Source: Hippopus hippopus (Eukaryota; Mollusca; Bivalvia; Cardiida; Cardiidae). From it: a stretch of DNA of 64,000 bases. The notes under the pieces are model-generated. The model made no database searches. It worked only from the letters and a program-made list of their open reading frames with translations, and was not told where the DNA came from. Where the stretch lies: contig OX328107.1 in the NCBI GenBank assembly GCA_946811185.2, forward strand, positions 14,721,565 through 14,785,564, written 5' to 3'. Below are positions 11,467 through 23,771 of this stretch, piece after piece. The translations under genes and the position numbers were made by a program. Positions within the stretch are counted from its first letter, which is position 1. Each line of letters begins with the position of its first letter.

Positions 11467-11609
11467 TATGGCCTGCAACACGCGAAAAGGGACATTCGGA
11501 CATTTGCGTAAAGTGTCGTCTCGGATCATCCTGCTAGACTGCCGGGCTTATCCGAGACGACACATTACGCAAATGTCTGAATGCCCCTTTTCGCGTGTTG
11601 CAAGCCATA
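11467..11609. mobile_element. palindromic MITE with TA duplication
   Basis: Two nearly perfect inverted arms of about 58 bp (starting TATGGCCTGCAACACGCG) enclose a loop of some 25 bp. TA is repeated on both sides (11465-11466, 11610-11611). The TA target and hairpin form point to a Tc1/mariner-mobilised foldback MITE. Confidence 0.75.
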
Positions 11610-11611
11610 TA

Positions 11612-12520
11612 ATGACTTAATTAACACATTATGGAGATGCATGAAACCGCCCTTTGCCAAACATAGCTCATTTGAATTTATACCAAGTGTGTATTTATTC
11701 CATTATTAGTTGTAGTTCTAAGAAATGGTGATCATAAATCAGACCGTTGTCGATGTTTGCGGGAGTAGGGGAGCGTCTATGGTGAATTTAAGTGGTGTAT
11801 TTTTTTTTTTTTTTTTTTATTAAACACACATTACATGTACTCAAGGATCAATATTCATTCGCCAATAATAATCTAAATGTACAAAGATAACGCAGATTAA
11901 CTTCAAAGATTTATTATAAGGTGTTCGACAGTGGTGAAAACATGATATTTCAGCAGTGGAAAAATATGAAGCTGTGAAATCATAAAGAGATGCAGAAAAA
12001 AGATGTCACTGGATCCAATGATGATCGTATTTGAACCAACAATGAAATTGGGTCGAATGTTCACAGTTCTAGATGACGCTTTGAAAAGTTACCCATTGAA
12101 ACATTTTTTTTACCACTGTTCATAATGTTAACACTCTAAGTGTAATAAACGGGACAAATGATTAAAGTCAACAAATATTTTCCTTGTTCACTCTTCCTTG
12201 CATTATGTCAGTATGGTTATTTGTTGTTTACTCTGTTGGAATTCCTCGAAAATCCGGATATATTGCATTGAAATAGCGTTCATTTGCGTTTTTACAAAGA
12301 CTGTAATAGACAAGTCAAACACTAGTAATAAACGGGACAGATGGAAAAGTTCTTATACAATTTTAAGCATTCATTCCATGGCAAAAAGTTTTGACTATAA
12401 TGAGTAAACATCTTTACTGTTTGAAAGCAAAGGATTCTTGAAAATTATTTCACCTTAGACATATTTTTTGAAAAAGAACAGAATAGTTTTCAAGCATATA
12501 CTGCATCATTTTCATGGAAA
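11612..12520. other. no recognisable gene
   Basis: Non-coding AT-rich sequence with a T18-20 run at about 11800-11818. Nothing else is supported. Confidence 0.5.
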
Positions 12521-12522
12521 TA

Positions 12523-14059
12523 TACTGAACCAAAAAAGAAACTTCCCCTGTGTTTAAGTGCAAATGCAATGTTATTAAAAAAAAAAATCAAAATGTCAGA
12601 TGACATACATATATTCGGGCGAACGATTATGTGTCCGATAAAACAAATTTTAACTCGATTGAAAGCATTTTGCAGAAGAAACCCGCTGAAAGCGATTTTC
12701 ACGTGCATGCACGGACCAGTATAATTCGTGTATATTTTTTGAAACCTTTCAGTCTAATTTTATAGACTTTCATGTCAATAAGAAAAAGACGTCGAAAAAA
12801 ATTAAATTCTTTTTAGTTTTCTTTATTTTTGATATGCCTCGAATTCCGCAAAATTTACGCGAACGTGCCATTGGCATGCTTAATGCTGGTATGACGATGA
12901 ATGCTGTTACTATGAATATTGGATGTTCTACTCGTGCTATTCGACACCTTAGGCAACGTTTTCAAGCAACAGAGCGTACGGAAGATCGACCACGTAGTGG
13001 ACGTCCTCGCGTCACGAAGCGCGGCCAAGACCGCTATATTGGAAACACCCACCTGCGCAATCGCTTCCAAACTGCCACAGCCACTGCTGCTAACACTCCT
13101 GGTACACATAACAACCGTATATCTGCCCAAACTGTGCGCAATCGCTTGCACGAGGGTTGGCTACGTGCACGTCGTCCATACGTTGGTTGTGTTTTGACGC
13201 GACGTCACCGCGTAAATCGTGTTAACTGGGCACGTACACACCAACGCTGGCTTAGACAATAATGGAATAGCGTTCTTTTCTCTGACGAGTTGAGGTTTTC
13301 CCTTCATCGAGGTGATGGCAGGGTTCGAGTATACCGTAGGAGAAATGAACGTTATGCAGACTGTTGCGTACTTCAACGAGATCGTTTTGGGGGTGGGGGT
13401 TCTGTCTTGGTCTGGGCGGGCATTGCACATGGCTTTCGCACTAATCTCGTCGTTATCGAAGGGAATTTGAATGCCCAACGCTACCGAGATGAAATTCTTG
13501 CGAGGCACGTTATCCCACTGTTTCAAAAAAATGCCAATATCACTCTTTTTCAGCATGATAATGCCACAAGCCATACAGCTAGGGACAATGTGAATTTCCT
13601 CAGGGCGAATAACATTGCATTTATTAATGACTGGCCTGCCAAAAGCCCTGATCTGAATCCCATTGAACACCTTTGGGATAATTTGGACCAGCGTGTTAGA
13701 CGTCGCCCTATTCCACCGTCAAACGTCATTCAGCTAAGACAAGCCTTAATTCAAGAATGGAACAACATTCCACAAGCCGAAATCAATACACTTATCCGTT
13801 CTATGCGCCAACGATGCCAGGCAGTCCTTCATGCTGAAGGTGGTCATACCCGGTATTAATTTGTGATTTTGGTGAGCGACCCCTTCCGCATTTTAACTAC
13901 CATTTCACTACTTTTGGATAAACCCTCAGCAATAATTTTTTTCACACAAAGTCGCAATAAAATACTCTTTCAATGCATATAAATCTAGTTTAATCCTGAT
14001 TTTCATATTTGTGTATATCTGCACTTAAACACAGGGGAAGTTTCTTTTTTGGTTCAGTA
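12523..14059 (+). mobile_element. Tc1/mariner transposon
   Basis: Terminal inverted repeats of about 40 bp (TACTGAACCAAAAAAGAAAC...) lie at 12523-12563 and 14018-14059 and are flanked by TA on both sides (12521-12522, 14060-14061). The 1.54-kb body contains one transposase frame with one stop codon. Length, target and transposase all fit an autonomous-type Tc1-like element. Confidence 0.92.
12834..13859 (+). pseudogene. Tc1-like transposase with one nonsense codon
   Basis: The frame of about 341 codons is interrupted only by TAA at 13260-13262. The N-terminal part (12834-13259) has the helix-turn-helix pair and the GRPR hook of Tc1 transposases. The C-terminal part carries the catalytic triad: D in FSDE, D in QHDN, and E in DLNPIE. 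By my count 35 residues separate the second D from E, against 34 in classical Tc1. The last residues reach a stop at 13857-13859, 200 bases before the right terminal repeat. Apart from the stop the protein looks complete, so decay is recent. Confidence 0.9.
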
Positions 14060-14169
14060 TATATTTTTCAAGCCCAGTATAGTGCACATTTTTCTTGGTA
14101 AGATACACGCATTATGTACCAATCGACGTGAAATTTTATCAAAATTATGACATCGCTAAAGCCTATGTC

Positions 14170-14430
14170 ACTGTTCCGGTCCACTGATTTTGACGAAATT
14201 AAGGGCCTTGGACTTAGAAATTTTCATCGAAAAAACAGTTTTCCGGACTCTTTTTCTAAACAGTGGCAGATATTCAGCTGTTTTTCGGTCAACCACCATG
14301 AGTTACAGATCAAGTTTGACTTCCATTCCAGTCCACTGATTTTTGACGAAATTACGGGCCTTGGACTTAGAAATTTCACTGAAAAAAAAGTTTTCCCAAC
14401 TTTTTTTCTAAACGCTGGCAGATATTGAGC
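14170..14430 (+). repeat. two-copy direct repeat of about 160 bp
   Basis: A block beginning tccactgatttttgacgaa, containing 'gggccttggacttagaaatt' and ending 'ctggcagatattgagctg', occurs twice in tandem (about 14177-14290 and 14333-14430). Not coding. Confidence 0.6.
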
Positions 14431-14550
14431 TGTGGTTTGGTATGTGAATTTACCACCATTGCATGCACACCCATATAAATTGCAGATCCTCCCCGAGGTG
14501 GGTCCTCATAGTAGTATACCATTCCTTCTGTCATACTCACCATCATTCAT

Positions 14551-16011
14551 TTTTAGCTCCACTGGCCGAAGGCCAGCGGGCTTATGTCATGGCCTGTTGT
14601 CCGTCGTGCGTCCGTCCGTCCGTCCGTCCGTCCGTGCGTTAACTTTTTTTTAAAACGTCTTCTTCTCTGAAACTACCCATCCAATTTTGATGAAACTTCA
14701 CAGAAATGATCCTGCCATGGTCCTCTTCAGAATTCTTGAAAGAATTTAATTCCTTCAAAAACTCTGGTTGCCATGGCAACAAAACTGAAAAATTTTGAAA
14801 ATCTTTGAAAATCTTCTTGTCTGAAACCGTAAGGCCAAGGGCTACCAAATTTGGCATATAGCTTTATCTAGTGGACCTCTACCAAGTTTCTTCAATTTAT
14901 AGCCCTGGGGTCAAACTTGGCCCCGCCCCGGGGGTTACAAGTTATACATGGGCTTATTTAGGGAGAACTTTAAAATTCCTCTTCTACCTAGCCATAGGGC
15001 CTAGAGCTACCAAATTTGGCATGTAGCTTTATCTAGTGGACCTCTGCCAAGATTGTTCAAATTATAGCCCTTGGGTCAAATTAGGCCCTGCCCGGGGGTA
15101 ACAAGTTTTACATGGGCTTATATAACAAGTTTTACATGGGCTTATATAGGGAGAACTTTAAAATTCTTCTTTGACCTAGCCATGGGGCCTAGGGCGACCA
15201 AATTTGGCATGTAGCTTTATCTAGTGGACCTGTACCAAGGGTGTCCAAATTATAGCCGAGGGTCAAATTTGACTTCGCTCCGGGGGGTAACATGTTTTAC
15301 ATGGAAGGGCTTATATAGGAAAATCTTTCGCATCTAGCTATAAGGGCTAGGGCTATCAAATTTTGCATTTAGCTTTATCTAGGGGGTCTCTATCAAGGGT
15401 GCCCAAATTATAGCCCAGGGGGTCAAATGTAGCCCCACCCCAGGGGGTCACAAGTTCTACATGGTCTTATATAAGGAAACTTTAATAATCTACTTGTACA
15501 TAGCCATATTTAGGCCTAGGGCTACCAAATTTTGCATGTAACTTTATATAATAGGCCTCTACCAAGAGGGCCCAAATTTTAACTTTGGGGGTCAAGTTTG
15601 ACTCCACACCAGGGGTCACAAGTTTTACATTGGCTTTTATAGTGAAAACTTGATAAACCTGTGTCATGGATCACATATTTTACAGGGCCTTTTACTCAGC
15701 AAACTTGTTTTACATGACTTTTTATTGGGCAAGATTAAAAAATCTTTTTGTTTATAACCACACATTCTAGTTTCATATTGTAGGTCTGGGGTCAAAATTG
15801 CCTTCATTCCAGGGATCGCAAGTTTAACATGGGCTTCAAAATATTGTCACTTCAATTTAAACATTAATCAAGGGAAATGGCTTACAACATGTCCTTTTCT
15901 CAGGATGTTTTTTTGAAAGCCTTCTCTTTCAGGGTCATTAACACTTCGATTTGTGTGGTAAAGGGTTAAAAAGCCAGTGGAGCGATACAGGGCCATCTTG
16001 GCCCTCTTGTT
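14551..16011 (+). mobile_element. non-autonomous element with AGCTCCACTGGC ends and internal tandem units
   Basis: The left end reads agctccactggccgaaggcc followed by a (TCCG)n tract (14604-14634). The right end, gccagtggagcgatacaggg, is its inverted counterpart. Inside are about seven diverged units of roughly 150-170 bp (accaaatttggcatgtagct..., 'tttacatgggcttatata'). The same ends and microsatellite recur at 24345-24967. No coding capacity. Confidence 0.65.
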
Positions 16012-16465
16012 TTCTGTTGTATCATTTTAGATTTCAATATAATTATAATTCTGAAAGGGGGTCAAATACGTTCTTTCTCCTCCATAGAGTTTCACAAACT
16101 ATACGTGCCAGCAATATATACGGCCGGTAGGGGACTGGGTATTGCTATGCAATACTATCAGAATGCTTGTTATCTTAGTCATTGCAACAGATGGAAAGCT
16201 ATTTAGAATTTAGTGAAGAGTCATAGAGTTGGTATTATATACCTATATAATAAAAATGCACTGGATGGCTGCATGTTGATCTTAGTCTACATAGCCTGTT
16301 TTGTCTTGACCAATGCTGTTGGTACTTCGAAAAATGCTTCAATGGTATTCTTATGGATACTCACAACATTGGAATAATGAATAATAGTGTACATGAATTC
16401 ATACATGATGTTTTCTTTTTCCAGAACACTGCATTTAGAGACCTGAAAGTTGATTGCCATACAAG

Positions 16466-16542
16466 GCCCGGCTGGGTAGCTCAGTGGTTAGCATATCCGA
16501 CTTGTGACCTGGTGGTTGTGAGTTCGATACCCGGTGGAGGCA
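16466..16542 (+). tRNA. tRNA-like sequence, probably SINE head
   Basis: A TAGCTCAGTGGTTAGCAT box A and a GAGTTCGATACC box B stand at tRNA spacing. The loop around TTGTGAC would give a GTG (His-like) anticodon. The acceptor arms (GCCCGGC against GGAGGC) pair poorly, so this is more likely a tRNA-derived SINE promoter or a tRNA pseudogene than a working tRNA. Confidence 0.45.
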
Positions 16543-16599
16543 AACTTTCTTTCTGGCGGCTTTTAAACAAGTATCTACGGCTTCCAAGACTGTATGGCC

Positions 16600-17700
16600 A
16601 CTGTCTTAACAGAAGAGATTGTGGGTAACATAAAACATTTGAATAAATACAGTATTTTGATAGATGAAACCGCAGATGTGTCAGTAAAATAAAATCTTGT
16701 GACCTTTTTTCATGTTTTAGAACCTGATGAATTCAGTAATACTGTTCCTCACGCTTATTTGTTGGGAATAAGCACCCTTCATGGAACTAATGCACAAAGT
16801 ATTTTTGATAAGGTCATTGACTATTTAAAGGATAAAGGAAAGAGTATATGTGGCTTGTGTAGTGTAAGCACAGAATGGTACTGCTGTTATGGTAGGATCT
16901 AAATCTGGTGTTGTCATATGCTTAAAAGAGTACCTGGGGTAATAGCCACTCATTGCATAGCTCATAGGCTTGCATTGACCTGTGCTACTGCTGCAGATAC
17001 CATACCTCATCTTGTTGAATATCAAGAAGTTATGAACGCAGTATTTAAATACTTCAAGAATTCTGCAAAAAACATGGCCACCCTATCTGCAATTTAGGCT
17101 GTTGTAGATGCTTAAGAAAAAAGATTTTAAGAAATATTTCACACAAGATGGTTCAGTTTTGAGGGAACTGTAGATTCTTTGGTCTGTAATTACACAAGCC
17201 TTGTATCTGTATTTATAGAGGAAACAAATGGAATGGCTCTCAGCTTGTATAAGCCTATAACATGTTATAAGTTCCTATATGTTTCCCACATTTTGGCACA
17301 CTGTCTAAAGCCTCTTGAAATTTTATCAAAATTTCACCAGATTAATAACATTAAATTTTCTGATATTCAACCACTTCTTACATCAACAATTGATAGTCTG
17401 GAAGAAATCACATATAAAAAATCTTCTGAAAACTTGGCTAAATTTATAAAAGAGGTGCCAGCTGAACCTCGATTTGGATCGGATGGTTTGGAGACTTTTG
17501 AATTTGCTGGTCATACTATAAGAGATTGGAGTAATCAAAGACTTGAGGCAGAGAAAACTTGTGCTGAATTTGTAAAATAGATAAAATGGTTAAGAGTTTA
17601 GTGAACAGATTTTCAGACATAGAGGACACAGCTATTTTGACCCCCCCCCCCCCTACAAACTTCTTCAATCCTGCACTAAATTACTGAGACATTTTGGCCG
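16600..17700 (+). pseudogene. hAT-like transposase remnant (ZMYM/GTF2IRD2 type)
   Basis: Several frames on the plus strand carry successive blocks of an hAT-superfamily transposase-like protein: an ILIDETADVS block (RNase-H-like core start), a 'G-A-MVGSKSGV' block near 16890, an HCIAHRLAL block near 16960, and the 133-residue frame 17179-17580. Stops at about 16691, 17098 and 17578 and at least two frame changes break it. A C11 run at 17641 follows. No zinc-finger or dimerisation C-terminus is visible, and no terminal repeats were found. Confidence 0.75.
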
Positions 17701-18924
17701 ATATTAAAAACATGGAAGTAAGTCTGTTTGTGGCATTTGTCGAAGACAGTGCCACTATGAGTTCAATAATGAAAGTTCAGTATTGAATTCTGAGGACCAT
17801 GTATTGTATTTTGTGCAAAACTGAAGGAAATAAACCCAATTAAACTCAATTTTTCTCAGACAAATGAGTTTTTCTATAGCACTCAGATATATAATTGATA
17901 ATGGCGTATTGAAATAAACTGTATTAGGCCATCGATCGTGGAAATACTTCTTTCTGATTGAAAAGAGCTTCACCCCCCTCATAGCCTTCTATTGGCGCAA
18001 TGATATACACAAAATTTGTCTACTGACCGCTTTGGTTCCGAGCTTGTTCGTTCCAAAACCAGTTTGTCCCTGGGCTTGTTCGTCCCATGATTGCATGCTG
18101 CTCCATTTGATAGTGCATGAATATTTACAGGTCGAAAAATTTGTTGTAATGTTGGGAATTAGATCCTGACGGCCAAAGATATCTCAAACTCATAGTTTTC
18201 AGGTGTAAACTTAATTTAATTGGATAAATTTACATGGTTTGTCTCTCTACCCATCATGCATCCTACCGTCAAGGGACGTTACTACCGACTCCTCCTGAAT
18301 GATCAAAGGGAGACCACCAATACATAAATAATGCAAACTTTGGCACCAGTACTCTCCCTTTAACCAAAAAGATGTATTAATTTGCTTAGGAGGTTGATTT
18401 TCAAGTTAATATTTGAATAATAGTTCTCTTTTTCTTTTTCAAATTATTAATTCCACACAATGGCTTCCTTGACAAATGCCACTCAGCGTTTTGAACGCTT
18501 TGATTTTAATTGATCAGCGTGAGCTGGACGATTAGAGAGACCACAAATTTCGAAAACCCATCCGCTGTTCGTAACAGCATTCACTTACAACATTACAACG
18601 CTCAACAAGCCTGTCGTGACCTTATAACATTTACTACTTTTGGTTGAACGCAAGAATAAGTAAACAGTCCTAGTAAGGAGGTGTCAAGTAATCCCGTTGT
18701 CATCTTTTCAATTATGCAATAAACGGAGATTACAACTTGTTTAGCGTTGAATTTTGTCACGTTACCAGCATAATCAAAATGTCTAGCGAACAGAAATTGA
18801 AAAACTGGCAGCAGTTTTCTTTCAAAACAGTTATCAGAAATAGGGTCAGCGAAAATGAGTAATTTATGAAGGAAACGAGAGCGAATCAAGTGAATCGCGT
18901 GATGTAAATACATTCTGTAGTTGT
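17701..18924. other. no recognisable gene
   Basis: Non-coding sequence. The 103-residue minus-strand frame at 18602-18913 has no features that I can support. Confidence 0.45.
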
Positions 18925-18969
18925 CTATGGAAAGCCATAGCTGTCTTATATGGTTCTTTTACAGTTCAT

Positions 18970-19560
18970 TGCACTAAAATGTGTATATATTTAATGAAAA
19001 CATGTTTATATGGAACCAAACTGTGTTTGTATTAATGCATTTGTCCATATATTGAACCAAAGAAGCATGGTATTGTTTGGGTTCATCGATATATTGAACC
19101 AAACTGAGTTTATATCAATGCATTCGTCCATATATTGAACCAAAAAAGCATGGTATTGTTTGGGTTCATCGATATATTGAACCAAACTGTATTTGTATTA
19201 ATGCATTTGTCCATATATTGAACCAAAGAAGCATGGTATTGTTTGGATTCATCAAATTGTTGAACCAAACTGTGTTTATATTAATCCATTTGTCCATATA
19301 TTGAACCAAAGGAGCATGGTATTGTTTGGATTCGTCAATATATTGAACCAAACTGTCTTTATATTAATGCATTCGTCCATATATTGAAGCAAAGAAGCAT
19401 GGTATTGTTTGGATTCATCAAATTATGGAACCAAACTGTGTTTATATTAATGCATTTGTCCATATATTGAACCAAAGAAGCATGGTATGGTTTGGATTCA
19501 TCAAATTATTGAACCAAACTTCATTTGTTTTAATTCATTTTTCCTTATATTGAACAAAAA
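18970..19560 (-). repeat. 83-bp tandem array, left arm
   Basis: About seven diverged units of 83 bp. Each unit consists of two related halves (42 and 41 bp), both beginning ggttcaatatat when read on the minus strand: one continues tgatgaatccaaacaatacc, the other ggacgaatgcattaatataa. Confidence 0.8.
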
Positions 19561-20849
19561 AACCATGATATGCTTTCATTTAGACATTATATTAATCGAA
19601 AATTCCTTTTTATTATTCCAATCGCTTTATATATCGAACCAACTGTTCTTATATCATACCAAATTAATCATATATGGATTCAACTTGACAACATATTACA
19701 CGAAGTTTGCTTTGTGTTAAACCAACTGATAATGTATTACACCGTTCTATCTTTATATTGATTCGCTCTACCTTTATATTGATTCGTTTCGTCTTTATAT
19801 CGTTACTAGCTCGGGAGTTTTTTATACTAACACCGGAAAAAAACCCGCGCTTGATCGAAAATGATGACAAAGCATCTTTCCTTTCACCTTAGAGCGCTAA
19901 ATAAATGCATAGGCCCTTTTCATTTAAAAAAAAAACTATCCAAAACATTTTCATTTCAGTGTTGCTTTTGCCAGAATGTGTAATAGGGTAGCAGACAGTG
20001 AAGATCCAAGATCAGACTGCACATCCTGTTCAGTCTGATCTTGATCTACAGTGTCCGCATAAACAACTATTGAAGACAATAGAAGATCAAGATCAGACTT
20101 TCCTACGAATGCAATACAGATCGATTTCATAGACATACATGTCTAAGATCTTAGTTGTCTATTTATGTAGGATATAATAATAAAAAAAAAAACGGCCACG
20201 AAATTGTAATGTTTGGACATTGTTTCTCTGACCAGGGACCAAAACTGAGTCTTTTAATTCTTAACCAAACTATCCCGTCTTTGATGACCCCGAGAAAAAC
20301 GGCTGTTAAAAACATTGTAGAAAAAGGAAAATTGCAGATAACCATCATTTCTCCTTTTCCCACAATGTTTTTTTTTTTTAAACCCTTTCAACGATTCAGA
20401 TCAGCAATTGGTCTACATTTGATTCGTCATATGCGAACGCTTTCCATTTGGAGAAGTCTAAAATTACATCATTTGGTACAGGGATGAGGGTTAGGTAGAT
20501 TCTACATTCTTTGAAAGTAATGTAGCAGAAATTGGCTGCCGATGTTTCGGACAGAACAATGTGGCCAAGGACAATTTAGCTAGCAAAAAATATTCTGTGC
20601 AGTCTGATCTTGGATCTTCACTGTCCGCGACTTTATTACACGTTTCGGCAATAGCAATTTTGAATTGAAAATATTCTGGATGTTTTTTTTTCCCTAAAAG
20701 GGGCTGTTCATTTATTTAGTGTTAGTGCTCTAAGGTTTGGGGGAAAAGGGCTGAGTCATCGTTTTCGATCAAGAGCGTCTTTTTTCCGGTGTTGGTATAA
20801 AAAACGCCCGTGCTAGTAACGATACAAAGAAGAAACGAAGCAATATATA

Positions 20850-22285
20850 TACAGATTGGTTCAATATATTGATGAATCAAAACAATACCATGATTCTTTG
20901 GTTCAATAGAAGGACAAATGCATTAATATAAACACAGTTTGGATCAATATTTTGATGAATCCAAACAATACCATGCTTCTTTGCTTCAATATATGGACGA
21001 ATGCATTAATATAAACTCAGTTTGGTTCAATATATTGATGAATCCAAACAATACCATGCTTCTTTGCTTCAATATATGGAGGAATGCATTAATATAAAGA
21101 CAGTTTGGTTCAATATATTGATGAACCCAAGCAATACCATGCTTCTTTGGTTCAATATATGGACGAATGCATTAATATAAAACAGTTTGGTTCAATATAT
21201 TGATGAATCCAAACAATACCATACCTCTTTGGTTAAATATAAGGGCAAATGCATTAATATAAACTCAGTTTGGTTCAATACATTGATGAAGCCAAGCAAT
21301 ACCATGCTTTTTTGGTTCAATATATGGACGAATGCATTAATATAAACTCAGTTTGGTTCAATATATGGACGAATGCATTAATATAAACTCAGTTTGGTTC
21401 AATATATTGATGAAGCCAAGCAATACCATGCTTTTTTGGTTCAATATATGGACGAATGCATTAATATAAACTCAGTTTGGTTCAATATATTGATGAACCC
21501 AAGCAATACCATGCTTCTTTGCTTCAATATATGGACGAATGCATTAATATAAACTCAGTTTGGTTCAATATATTGATGAACCCAAGCAATACCATGCTTC
21601 TTTGGTTCAATATATGGACGAATGCATTAATATAAAACAGTTTGGTTCAATATATTGATGAATCCAAACAATACCATACCTCTTTGGTTCAATATAAGGG
21701 CAAATGCATTAATATAAACTCAGTTTGGTTCAATATATTGATGAAGCCAAGCAATACCATGCTTTTTTGGTTCAATATATGGACGAATGCATTAAAATAA
21801 ACTCAGTTTGGTTCAATATATGGACGAATGCATTAATATAAACTCAGTTTGGTTCAATATATTGATGAAGCCAAGCAATACCATGCTTTTTTGGTTCAAT
21901 ATATGGACGAATGCATTAATATAAACTCAGTTTGGTTCAATATATTGATGAAGCCAAGCAATACCATGCTTCTTTGCTTCAATATATGGACGAATGCATT
22001 AGTATAAACTCAGTTTGGTTCAATATATTGATGAACCCAAGCAATACCATGCTTCTTTGGTTCAATATATGGACAAATGCATTAATATAAACACAGTTTG
22101 GTTCAATATATTGATGAAGCCAAGCAATACCATGCTTCTTTGGTTCAATATATGGACGAATGCATTAATATAAACTCAGTTTGGTTCAATATATTGATGA
22201 ACCCAAGTAATACCATGCTTCTTTGGTTCAATATATGGACGAATGCATTAATATAAACACAGTTTGGTTCCATATAAAGATGTTT
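20850..22285 (+). repeat. 83-bp tandem array, right arm
   Basis: About seventeen units of the same 83-bp dimer in inverted orientation. Higher-order duplications are visible: the segment around 21270-21480 recurs around 21690-21960, including a half-unit insertion. This indicates recent unequal exchange or slippage. Confidence 0.85.
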
Positions 22286-22379
22286 TCATTTAATATATAG
22301 TTGTAATGAAGCCATATATTACAACAATGCTGCAATGAACTCTAAAAGAACGATATAAGACAGCCATGGCTTTCCATAG

Positions 22380-23030
22380 TTGTCTACTGTCCATCTTATT
22401 CGGCAAACTTTGATTGGGTTGTTGACCACCTATATACTTAGTTACGGGATCAGCCGAGTTGTGACGAGTGTTGTCCGTATATGTTGCAGGTGTTGAAAAG
22501 TTCATAGGTCATCTAGGGTTGGAGCAAAGTTAAAATTGCTACAAAAGGGAGTTTATAAGGAATATTGCTTTAAAGAATGTAATAATTTAGATTGTACTCC
22601 TTATGAGCAAAGTGATGTAAATGCAACTCGTAACAGGCGCACGAAATAGTGATTGGCCAGGGTTGTTTAACGCTAATGAGGCAAAAATGTGTGAAGCTGT
22701 GAGGAACAGGGATGTAAAGTTGTGTAAGGGTTATGACCTCTAACTTCTCAGTAGCGGAGAGGTCATTACGTAAGCATTTTCAGAATGGACTGGCGATCCC
22801 ACGCCTGCAACTTAACTCGCCAGACTGTCCATTCACAATACTGACAAGCATATATACCTGATTACGCATCTTTCATCGTCAGATGTGTTATTTTTTTATA
22901 GCCTCTTACAGACACGGCACTACCATTTTGTACGGTCACTGACGTGTTTCTTCTTGATGAGCTTAGACTGGAATCAGTCTGCTGACCCTTGACAAAACAA
23001 TCCTGTGGGGCTTTGAAAATGTAGTTGGAA
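22380..23030. other. no recognisable gene
   Basis: Non-coding sequence between the foldback element and a dispersed repeat. No motif supported. Confidence 0.4.
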
Positions 23031-23034
23031 AGAG

Positions 23035-23310
23035 AGAAAATGCTTGTAACCAGCATTATGTCTTTTTCTAACAGCATTTTCTTCACCATATGAAAGTTTT
23101 CGAAACAAAATTTTGTCATTTGGTTGACTTAAATAGAGCATTTTCATGTGGGGACCCCTGAAACTGCGACATAAATACGCTCACTCAAGATATTATAATT
23201 CTCTATGTTTGAATCAACGGACCAGAGAAAAGTTTAGAAGCATGTATTGTTTCCATTTTTTTTCCCCATAGAGGGCTAAGCATAACTTATGTTGCCTTTG
23301 AGGAGAGTGC
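23035..23310. repeat. dispersed repeat, copy lacking the TTAA insertion
   Basis: Closely matches 27345-27835 (blocks 'ttcttcaccatatgaaagtt', 'gacccctgaaactgcgacat', 'ggctaagcataacttatgtt'). At 23129-23132 it has a single TTAA where the other copy has a 222-bp MITE between two TTAAs, so it serves as the empty-site reference. Confidence 0.85.
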
Positions 23311-23771
23311 AGATTCAGACCAGACTGTATAGAACATGCATTTAAAACTTGGATCTGTCATGCCAGCTTTTCTATGTAGTCAAGACAGCAATGACCCTTC
23401 AATAATTAGGGTGCTTTTCCAAGCTTGACACGTCTCTTTCATTAATTCAGGGTCTTAAGGTAAAACTCTCAACAACATGTATGTCTCATTGGATACTTCA
23501 TATTAGTTCATTCTCATCCTTTCCACAAGCTCCTGTTTTACAGATAAAGAGCACAAGGTTTACTGTAGCCTTGCTCCTCGCTTATTGAAATGAATAAAAT
23601 ACATGACTTGTATTGGTCAAGGTTAAGAAAAGTTGCTTTTGCAGACAATAAAAGATCAAGATTAGACTGTCCTTTGAATGCAGTGCAGATCAATATTACA
23701 CACATAGATATCTTAGGTCCTAACGTTATGTTCACGTAGAATATAGATCTAAATGGAAAAAAAAAAAAAGA

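Larger units (their letters stand above)
18925..22379. mobile_element. 3.5-kb foldback element with tandem-repeat arms
   Basis: The outer ends are CTATGGAAAGCCATAGCTG and its inverse, flanked by TTGT on both sides (possible 4-bp duplication). The left arm (18925-about 20026) and right arm (about 20595-22379) are inverted copies. Each runs from a unique edge (guttcttttacagttcattgc-like) through an 83-bp tandem array to a non-repetitive inner part containing 'ttttttccggtgtt' and 'agtgaagatccaagatcagac'. The right array has many more units than the left. The 0.57-kb centre holds a remnant of the TTAA MITE family. No transposase. Confidence 0.75.

Noticed and set aside
14147..14428. 93-residue frame across the two-copy repeat
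   Set aside because: Open only because of the direct repeat; no protein features.
17641..17652. C-run as possible structural element
   Set aside because: Simple homopolymer inside a decayed transposase.
20850..22285. CRISPR-like array
   Set aside because: Units are contiguous 83-bp tandem repeats without unique spacers, and the genome is eukaryotic.
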